64,000 nt of DNA from Sitta carolinensis (taxonomy: Eukaryota; Chordata; Aves; Passeriformes; Sittidae). Shown here one piece after another: positions 53,600 to 62,402 of this stretch (positions are counted from its first letter, which is position 1; every line of letters starts with the position of its first letter). Below the pieces are notes generated by a model. It did not search any database. It saw only the letters and a program-made list of their open reading frames with translations, and was not told the origin of the DNA. The stretch is taken from assembly GCA_032173965.1 (NCBI GenBank), contig CM063287.1, positions 8,065,859-8,129,858 on the forward strand, in the 5' to 3' direction. The position numbers and the translations under genes were made by a program.

Positions 53600-53905
53600 C
53601 TCAAAGAAATGGACTTTGTTCCAACTGCTTCCCTGAAACATGGAACTGCCTCCCCGTGTAGTCTGCCATACCCGGCCTTGATGGACTTCACTGACGTAAA
53701 TGACGTGAAAATCCTCATGAATTATGGCACGGCCGCTGGGGTCCTCACCAACAGCAAGCTCTTCTAACTCCTTGTCCCACTTCCTGGATTACTGCACTAG
53801 TTCACTGATTAAATCCAGAGTTAATCATGATTATTGTGCTGTAAAGCACCTTGGGAGACATGACATGAAAAGTACTAAAAAATGCAGTTGAATTTGATTA
53901 CGCTG
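53600..53905 (+). mobile_element. Decayed LINE/SINE 3' end of ancient (L3/AmnSINE-like) type
   Basis: The best-preserved part is at 53826-53900: GTGCTGTAAAGCACCTTGGG, then ATGAAAAGTACTAAAAAATGCA. This follows the tail pattern TGTAAAGCGCTTTGAGAT..GATGAAAGGCGCTATATAAATGCA shared by several very old vertebrate LINE and SINE families. About 190 bases upstream, ACATGGAACTGCCTCCCC (near 53638-53655) can be read as a T-W-N-x-L-P peptide, a motif near the ORF2 end of CR1/L2/L3-type LINEs. Family assignment is uncertain and the upstream limit is a guess. Confidence 0.4.
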
Positions 53906-54470
53906 TATCTTCTCAAACCCATTTATATGTTAAAGACTGTCTTTTATTACATTCACTATTATGTTTCATACAAACTCCAGTCTCAATCCAATTTTCCTGT
54001 GCCGTTTTTAATTATTAATATTGCTGTTTGCAACCAGAGACTTGACAAGCTTTGGCCTTATTTGTGTTAGGGCCCTGTGCAGACATTAAACAAATGGCAT
54101 TTCCCAGTAAAGATAATTCACAAAGTGTAACAGGCAATAAAATACAAGAAAGACAAGATGAAACAACTGATTGAGACAAACAAACATGAAGCCAGAAGGA
54201 AACCCACCAGTAAATGACAAACTATCCATGTAACTATTTTAAACAAAACTGTTCATTGCTTTTTAAATTCCCCAAAATACATGTATTCACCAACTTCAGT
54301 CATATAATGCTGGTTTATTTTACGTATTAATTCATTTTAGGAGATTAAAAACAAAATGTGTAGTCAGAAAAGTAACAGGTAGTTCTGAAAATCCAAATCT
54401 AAAGATTTTAGATTTCTGCAATTCACCAGGACACTGCTATGTCTATAGTAGTACAATGAGTAGAATCTCA
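53906..54470. other. Non-coding sequence
   Basis: AT-rich unique DNA. No gene or repeat recognised. Confidence 0.6.
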
Positions 54471-54473
54471 ACA

Positions 54474-54531
54474 GAATCCCAGCAACAGAATACATCTTAT
54501 GCCCTGTGATAGTTTTCTGTTGCTGGGATTC
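54474..54531. repeat. Perfect 17-bp inverted repeat (hairpin)
   Basis: GAATCCCAGCAACAGAA at 54474-54490 is the exact reverse complement of TTCTGTTGCTGGGATTC at 54515-54531, with a 24-base loop. Pairing does not extend convincingly outward or inward. A perfect arm of 17 mixed-composition bases is unlikely by chance at this spacing. It may be an RNA or DNA hairpin, or a small templated inverted duplication. The stem is shorter than that of most pre-miRNAs (about 22 or more pairs with bulges). Confidence 0.9.
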
Positions 54532-55393
54532 CACAGATAAATTCTTCACAAAAGGACATCCTAAAGATAGTCTTTGACAGTTCAACTGTTCTGAACGTAT
54601 TCTGTAGTTTACCAGGTGATCCTTTGCTGTACTTACTCAAACAGATGTGCTTCATCATTTCACCTTTTCTAACTTTTTTTCCAATTATTCATTTCTTTTC
54701 AGTTTTGACCTGTAGTGGTGTCATTGCAGAGGTATGAAAATGAAGAAAACAGTCATTAAACCAGCAAGGTAAATGTCTGTGAAGCACAAATGGGAAAATT
54801 GTGAAAAGAATGAACAGCAAATCAGAAAGGCTGGAAGGCTTCTGACATGGTGTGATATACCAAAGTTTTCCCAAGGTGTTTTTCAACACAATCTCCAAAG
54901 GATGGGATGAGATGACCTTCTTCCCTATGAACAAAAAAGCTTCTCCAAGAGGAGCAGGTAACAATAAAGACTGCTGCATATCCAAGATTAGATGATGAAA
55001 CTTCCTTTCCAATACCCACTGCAAAGAAAAGACCAAGCCTTGGTATAGAAAACCAAGCAATCTAGCCAGAGATTTAGAAACATATCCAAGTACAAATTTA
55101 TATTTTGCCTTAAGGAAATGTTACTTTGTTTAGTAGAGAAATAAAAAAGGACTAGGAAAAAAAAAAGACTAGGAAAAAGTTAGGCTCGAGGTACAACTTT
55201 AGCCTCCTTCAGTTGCATTGACCTACCAGTACTTGTATCCATGCATAACAAACAACTTTTATTAATAAAACTTTAATTTTTAATGAAAAAATAGTTCTTC
55301 CATTTACCTTTTTTGTCACCAGCAACACACTCCCTTTACAAAAATATCTAACTATAACTGCACTAACTTGATAGTACCATTTACAGGCAAGGG
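54532..55393. other. Non-coding sequence
   Basis: No gene recognised. A small duplication, GACTAGGAAAAA, occurs at 55150-55161 and 55167-55178. The minus-strand frames at 54689-55060 show no known motif. Confidence 0.6.

Positions 55394-55432
<39 letters not shown>
55394..55432. repeat. Poly(A) run, 39 A
   Basis: Thirty-nine A residues preceded by GGCAAGGG. As with the other long A runs, no retrocopy body or poly(A) signal is seen upstream. Confidence 0.95.
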
Positions 55433-55433
<1 letters not shown>

Positions 55434-57650
55434 CAGATAGTAAGTGGCAATTTTAAAAGCATTAAAACCCATTCTTTCTTATCTGATTAGTCCTGCCCAT
55501 CTTCATGTATTAAGGTTGTATACTCACAGCATTATCCTATTTGTAATCTTCAAACATACAGGGCTTTAAGACCAGCCTCTCTGGATATCAGTGACAGGAA
55601 GATTCTATCCTGCTAAGGAAGGATTATTGTCTTCCTGTTTCAGAAAGCAAGTGAGGGGGAATCATGAAATAAATTAACATTGTCTGTCTGTACAAGTCAC
55701 TGTGACTCTTCTTGTTTTAATTTCTGTTGTTATTAAGGCTTTCATCTTAAGCGTATCAGCAGAAACAGCAGAATAGAAATATAAACTGCTACTGGAACAG
55801 GCTGATGCTAGGATTGACTGATGACTTGGATTCATCACTTTTTAGTCAAGAGACAAAGAAAGGAGGAGGAATGGGGAGAAATTGTACTGTAGTAATTAGA
55901 GATCCAGGTTTATTAGTAAAGGCTGGGTTTATGCACTCTGTGCCACAAATCAAGAAAATATGCACACAGGCGAAACAAGCAAAAGATTTTTCTGTAACTT
56001 TTTATATAAATATATGAAGTACAGTAATAAAGCAAGGAGAGATAATTATACTACTGATTTAACTACTCAGTAGCTATGCCAAGAATGAAGTCAGTTTATT
56101 AGGTAACTTCTCACACTGGAGTAGCATCCAAATTTCTTTTGGATCATAGAATGTATTCTTCTAAATGATCAAGGTCACTCTTTAAACGGGCTTTTTCCTC
56201 CTCTACTTTTGCCTGTATCAGACTTTAAAGAATATAAAAGGAAATGTGATTTTATTCAGGAGTTCCTTAAATACTGTCAAATTTTTCACTGTTCACTATA
56301 AACCAGACGTGTCAAAGTGAATCAGCAACTGGCCACTTGCTGGCTAAAGAAAGTTGAGTCACTGCTTCTGATCTAACAGCAATGTCCTACATCACGTTCA
56401 GAATACACATCAGTGTGTTGTTTACCAACCTAAAAGGAAAATAAGTTATTGCTGTGAGTCACAGAGGGAAGGGAAAAACCACAGAAATGAAGATGAATGT
56501 CTGGAGCCTAGAACAACCGGAAACAATAAACAAAACCCTGACACACAGAGAAGGCAGGAATTGAGTGCCAGGAAAAGACAAATACTGCTATAGATTCAGA
56601 TGTCTTTCTCTGATAACAACCACAAAGATTAGTGTTTGCTGCCAGCTAAATCACAACGAAAAATCTTCTACTGTCCTGTACTTCAGCTTGGATTATTAGA
56701 TTGTACTGAACTGTATAATTAGGCTACCACCAAATTAAGTAGAGCAAAAGTTCAACTGCACTTCATACAAATATAAATATGCTAAATTAAAGGGTTTTCT
56801 CACTGAAAATCAATAGTGATATAATCAGGCATCTCTTTAACATTGAAGATGACATGTTTCCTTTCCATTAAAAAACTGCAGATTTGCCATGATTAAAGAA
56901 TCAAATGAAAAAATATGAACATTTCAGAGCCAAGGAAGAAGGAGCAGCTCAGCGCTAGTTCTAGCAGACAGAAAACTCATCACCAAGAAAATCAACTGAG
57001 GAAGGAGGGTGTTCCAGCATACCAACTAAAAAATTATAATCAGGAAGAGGATTAAAAGCATGCTTGTTCTGAATGATTCATGAAACATAATTTCTGTTCT
57101 TGCCTGGGTAATTAGAAGGCTTTCAACTTCAGAGGTATGGTTTGGGGCATTTTTTATTCTCAAAACTGTTCAGCTAAAAGAGTTTTTCTTCCTTTCAAAC
57201 ACTGACATCAAGGCAAGAGATGTAGAAATGCAAAATATGCTTTTTATCAATTAATAAGAGTCCAAGATTTTAAGTTCCCCAATACCAGTCAAGGCACAAG
57301 AAAAACCCAGATCATTTGAGGGTGAGTTTCTGAGGAAGCATCCTAAACTATGACTCCATGATACTCCTGGTTGGGAAGGAAACATATGAAAAAGGCAAAC
57401 AATATGTAATTTTAAAGAACAGCTATAGGGCAAAACATATCACATTCACTCACAAGCTTTTTTTTTTAGTCTGACTTTAGGTATTAAAAAATAAAAAAAG
57501 CAAACAAAGCAGGATCAAAACTTTACTGCTGACTCTGCTTAATTACATGACTACTTGAAAATTCGTGGCAACACTCAGCACAGGAGTGTGATCTGAGTGC
57601 CTATGCTGGCAGACTTGACAAACATCAGCCCTATGAGACAGATCTGTTAT
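55433..57650. other. Non-coding sequence
   Basis: Unique DNA without recognised gene or repeat. Sampled lines in this part show G equal to or above C, unlike most of the first 50 kb. Confidence 0.6.
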
Positions 57651-57654
57651 TTTT

Positions 57655-57750
57655 GTGCTCTGTGATGGGCTAATTTATTAATTTGCATGTTGTATTATGT
57701 GTTAATGAATGTCTTACATAGGATAATGCACAAACATTCTAATATAAGAT
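57655..57750. promoter_or_regulatory. Possible conserved enhancer-like element
   Basis: A perfect octamer ATTTGCAT (57681-57688, POU-factor site) sits among TAATTTATTAAT and GTTAATGAAT homeodomain-like cores. The cluster is compact and non-repetitive. This is suggestive of a developmental enhancer or conserved element, not proof. Confidence 0.22.
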
Positions 57751-59160
57751 GAGCTTTCAGATGTAACATTGTCACAGGAGCTCAGAAAAACAGAAAGCTG
57801 ATAACAAAATGAATGTCACAGATTTGTTGATGAAGCATGAAAAGCTTCCTGAATGAACTAACTCAGTCTCTTGGGAGAGCAAGAAAATACTTCTTCATAA
57901 AACATCAGAAGGTTTGCCTTATTTTTAACTCTTCTCCAGGTTCTTTATTTTATTATTTTATTTTTTTTTTTTTTGTTGCTAGAGATTATGTAAGTCTTTT
58001 TTTCATAAGGTATCCACTAGTTCCTTTCAAATTTCAGACTAATATTTTTTAATTCTCTAAGACTGGCTTCAAGAATTCCCCCATTCATTGGTGTTAAAGT
58101 AAGTATTTGTATTGCTAAATAGCTCTAAAACATAAGTAAACTTTTCACAAAGGTTTTCTGTTTTGCACTGATTTATTTTGCACAGACTGCTGAGCAACAA
58201 TTACTGCTTAACCCTTTTACACAGTCTGGATTAAAAAATGACAGGTACATGAAATATCCTATATTCTCATCAATCATTTCAGCCATACAGTCACAGACCA
58301 TTTTTCCATCACTTCTATAGGGTTTTAGACTCCAGAAAAATAATCCGTAACAACATAAGGGGAAGAAAATTTCTCTATTCTCTAATCTTTTAAAATAGTT
58401 GTTTACTCTGTTCTAAAACAAGGTGGTCTGCAAATCCTGTTTCCTGGAGCTTTTAGCAAACTAAGGTAAGGAGACAGGGGTTGAAAATAAGTTCAAATTT
58501 TAAGTTATTTCAAGTCAGAGGCATTAAATGTTGCATAACTTTAATTCCTGGCTCCAGAGCACCCCTTTATTAACACTTTGCTTCTTGGAATTTGTGTATC
58601 TGTTTGTATGTATGTGTGTCTGAGCACACACAGAGCCTTCTGGCCAGCCCATACTCAGCTGGGCTACACGAAGAGAGAATTACACTATCTCAAAACTGTA
58701 ATGGTTTCTGTTATGGTGGCAGAAGAAACAGATAATTTTATGCAACAAAATATAACAACATTTAATGAAAGGAAGAAAACTCATCAATACATTTATTTGA
58801 CAAGACCATTCTTGACCTCAGCAAAATCACATTGGTGACAGGCATAATGCACCCTTTCTCTAGAAAACAGTAACTGAGATTGTTTTTAAATAGTAACAAA
58901 CTTCTTTTTCGGTTTCAAAACAATAAAGAGAAGTATCAAGCTTTCATCCTTCCCTGCTGCATTTCTAGATATGACAGGATGTAGCCACTTAACAATATAT
59001 CATTCCCTGTTTAATAGCAATAAAGCAGTCAGAGCTGTTTCAAGGCTGCAAAGCCTTAATGGTCTAGGGTACTTAGAGGTGTATTTCTGTGACTGTCTTC
59101 CCCCTGGCTCTGGGCATTGAACAGACATGAATTGCGGTGCTGTCCAGGGCAAGGAAACAT
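57751..59160. other. Non-coding sequence
   Basis: A T run of 14 lies at 57961-57974 and a TATGTATGTGTGT-type stretch near 58605-58620. No gene recognised. Confidence 0.6.
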
Positions 59161-59166
59161 TGCTTT

Positions 59167-59260
59167 CATTTACAGCAGGAGAACTGCAGGGCCCAGAGAA
59201 TCCTGACCAAGCTTACACATCCAGGTATCTGTGGCAGTACTGGGAGATTCTAGTTGAACC
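59167..59260 (-). mobile_element. MIR SINE copy, minus strand
   Basis: On the plus strand CATTTACAG, GGAGAACTG, GGGCCCAGAGA, CCAAGCTTACACA, GGCAGTACTGGGAGATTC and GAACC occur in exactly the order of the reverse complement of the MIR (mammalian-wide interspersed repeat) core and 3' part, which runs CATTTACAGATGAGGAAACT..GGCCCAGAGAGG..CAAGGTCACACAGC..GGCAGAGCTGGGATT..GAACC. MIR was active before or around the amniote radiation and survives at low copy in birds. The copy is heavily diverged. Confidence 0.7.
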
Positions 59261-59644
59261 ATGAAGTTCATGAAGTTCATGAACTTAATAAATTAAGGAG
59301 ACAGAATGCAAAAGCATATTTTCTTACTCCACAAAATGTGGTAGGTTTACACACTAGGGGATGTTTATACAACTCCCTGCAGTGCAGTGGGTAACCCTGA
59401 AACTTTCCTTACATAAGTTAGAGTGGAAATATGAAACCAACTTCCCATAAAGCTTAGTAACTCTTGGATACAACCTACAGAGATGAGAGGCAGAGTAGTC
59501 TGGACTGCACTGAAATTCATTCTGCCATAGAAATTGCTCTCAGCGTCTCAGACAATTTGTTTAAACCCAACCAAGCATGTTCTACAGCAATCTCAAATAA
59601 ACTTGGTGGTAGCCTTCCAGCATGGGACGTGGGAAACCAAGTTA

Positions 59645-59738
59645 CTACTCTCTGCTCTGTATCACACATCTTCCTGCACCTTGGGAAAGCCAGAGTCTAC
59701 TTTGTATTTCTGTTCCCCAGCTATAAAATAAGGATACT
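59645..59738 (+). mobile_element. MIR SINE copy, plus strand
   Basis: TCTCTGCTCTGTATCAC, then CACCTTGGGAAAG, then TTTCTGTTCCCCAGCTATAA and AATAAGGATA follow the sense MIR order (CTCTGCCACTTAC..GACCTTGGGCAAG..CTCAGTTTCCTCATCTGTAAAATGGGGATA). It lies 385 bases from the minus-strand copy, in opposite orientation. The overlapping plus-strand open frames at 59464-59748 are fortuitous. Confidence 0.65.
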
Positions 59739-60850
59739 TTTTTGCTAAACATAGGATTTTTCTGCCTCAGAGGCAAATTGAAATACATCATAATAATTCA
59801 GAGAGCATTGTGAGCATCCCAGAGACATACTATTTTGTTTTTTTCACAAATTTCTCCAACTCATTATCCTCAGTGAAAGACAACTTACCACCGCACGTTA
59901 AATCTTTACATTTACTGTTATTAATCTTTTACATTCTAAATGTAAATATATTCAATTAAACTTACGTTGGATCTCTCTTTGAGAATAATCTCTCATTTAT
60001 TTTTCATATGAACAAACTTGAAATTCTTCTTTCCCTCAAGTTACTTATTTGTAGGTTACACTGGCATATGATAATACTTCCTAGTTACAAAGGTTAGCCA
60101 CGCTGACAAAATTGCCAGCAATGTTCTGTGTAAAACAAATCACAAAAAGCAAACCAAAAGAAACAACAGTATGTTTTAGAGAAAAAAATAATAAAAAAAA
60201 AAAAGGTAGAACAACTGTCCTGTAATAAGTACAACAATTCTAATTTGTAGTTGCACTGAAGTGCAACTCTTGGTAAATAACAAGAAATCCCTCAGCCTGT
60301 GACCTTCCTCAAGTAAGGTCTCGACATTTGCTTGCCCTCTCTGATGTGACAGAGTGCTGATTAGCTCTCTTTGCTTTCTATGAACTACAGGGAAATGTGC
60401 CACCCTTCTTCCCCAAAGACTTCCTTTGAATTACCCTCTGGAGACTCATTTCTCTCCCCCAGCACTAGGCAGGAATGTCTACACTATTCCCTTCTGCTCA
60501 AAAAATTACAACCTCCACTGATGTGCCTCTTCCACTGTGTCACTGCATTCATTATGCAGTACATCTCAAAATTCCAAGACAACAGGATGCTGATCCAGAC
60601 TACTTTTGGAAAACAGACTGTCTCTTCTAGCCATAATCTTCTAGCCACTGTCTCTTATAATAAAGCCATCAAGGAGGACAAAGAGATAGATATTGGAAAA
60701 CAAATCTTGAAAGGTGCCTCTGTTATCACAGCCAGTGAAATATATATAGGGCACAATTAATAAATCAATCAATAAATGAACAAGTAAATGAAAAGTAACT
60801 CGGAAATTCAATATGGCATACAAGAACCACAGAATGTCCTTTTCTAATCT
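59739..60850. other. Non-coding sequence
   Basis: No gene recognised. The 129-codon plus-strand frame at 60371-60760 has no recognisable motif. It ends in TATATATAGGGCACAATTAA and looks fortuitous. Confidence 0.55.
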
Positions 60851-60853
60851 GTA

Positions 60854-60882
60854 CCCCCTGGACTTCACCAGGTTCCAGGGGG
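60854..60882. repeat. 9-bp inverted repeat (small hairpin)
   Basis: CCCCCTGGA at 60854-60862 pairs exactly with TCCAGGGGG at 60874-60882 around an 11-base loop. The stem is GC-rich. Just to the right is the AT palindrome AATATTTATAAATATT (about 60894-60909), flanked by two copies of AAAGCCTTAAT. Confidence 0.8.
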
Positions 60883-60909
60883 ATAAAAGCCTTAATATTT
60901 ATAAATATT

Positions 60910-62370
60910 CATAAAGCCTTAATGGTACATCCTTAGAAATGCTCTTCATTTAAGCATTTAATAGTAAGAAAGGCATAAGCAGGAAGAATTTGATTCTGCT
61001 GTATTTAAATGAATCCATGATTAATGACTGTATAAAAACTGTGAGGAGTAAAGATTCTGACAATTTTCATTATTTAATTTCATATAATTTCTTTCATTCT
61101 TTATTATTACATTGAGGTGAATATTTCCCTTTCTGCAGCAAATCCGTACCCTTGGGATTACATATTTGCACAATAAATATAGGATTATCTTCACCTACAG
61201 GAAATGAGGAGATAATCTTTGTGCTGCATACTCCATAAATGACATTTTATTGTTAATACAGTCTTTTTTCCCACTGAGGCATGGAGAAAACGGCAGCAAT
61301 TACTGTCCTTTCTGAATTATTTTTCCTAGTTATGGTCAATTTTTGGAAAAAACAAGTGAAGTTGCAGCCTAACCTGGTGGAAAGATCTTTGCAGCTCTGT
61401 AAGAGCTCTCATGCTTGTACTGGGGGAGCTTCAGACTCCTAGTGGGGATTATTTTTGAGGTTGATGAGCACAGCAGCCGAATAACCTGATCAGGTTTGCC
61501 TGGCTGAGTCTGTCCACATGCACTGCCTATTAATGAGTGCAGTACACTGAACCTACATCTTTGGGGGGATTGCTAATCCTCAGAGAAGACAAATGGCACG
61601 GTAGGATCATTTGAACAATGGCCAGACAATATTGACTTCACCAATGAACACCTGCAATTTGAACTTCTCTGTTTTCATAGAGACAGGTTTTATTATTTAT
61701 TAACTTGGGACAAACCTAACCAAAGCAAAACCAAAATGCACTCCTGTCCTAAAACCCTGTGAGGAAGTCAAATATAAAGAGTGATTCAACTCTGTGATTC
61801 AAATCTCTCCTCTCTCTGATCTATGCTGAGAAATGAGCACCTTACCCTCTAAAATTCACATGGATTGTGAATTCTGCAGCCTTTAAAATACTCAAAATTT
61901 AATTTGACAAGGTCTCGAGCAGGCTTATCTTCACTGGCCCTGCTCTGAGTAAGGGGATTGACAACAGAATCTCCAGAAATTTCTTCAAGTCTGAATTATC
62001 TTCTGATTCCTTTTACACCTCTTAGAATTAACTCTTCACTTGGTTGTCTCATCTTAACAAAAGCATTTCACCTCAAGTTACCACTTGAAAATAAGGCAAC
62101 CACAGGCCTTATTATTCAAGGTTTCTTTTCTAACATCTCTATCCCCATTTCTTTTAAAATAACAAAGTGACCAGGGCTGAAGTGTTTCAAATTACCACTA
62201 CTCACTAATACCAAGAGAAAGCAATTTCTTAGGGCTAATTTAATGCACTTCTGAATCCTGTAATTTATTTTGAGTCTGTGCTCTCTCTTCCTTTCCAGGC
62301 TCTCTGCCAAGGAAGTTAAGGAGGGTCTTTCTGGCTAGATTTCCAATATTCTTCACGGTTTTTCGTTTTA
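60910..62370. other. Non-coding sequence
   Basis: No gene or repeat recognised. The part at 61110-61330 is non-repetitive and motif-rich, and could be a conserved element on texture alone. G is as common as or commoner than C in sampled lines near 61.4 kb. Confidence 0.55.
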
Positions 62371-62373
62371 TTT

Positions 62374-62402
62374 GGGGGTCTTTTTGGGGGGTGGGGGGAG
62401 GG
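62374..62402 (+). other. G-quadruplex motif
   Basis: Four G tracts occur on the plus strand: 62374-62378, 62386-62391, 62393-62398 and 62400-62402. The loops are 7, 1 and 1 bases, so the site satisfies the usual G3+N1-7 rule. One long and two single-base loops generally favour a parallel fold. No gene or start site is recognised beside it. Confidence 0.85.

Noticed and set aside
60371..60760. 129-codon plus-strand frame
   Set aside because: No recognisable motif and no supporting splice or promoter signals. The length is compatible with chance in 64 kb on six frames.
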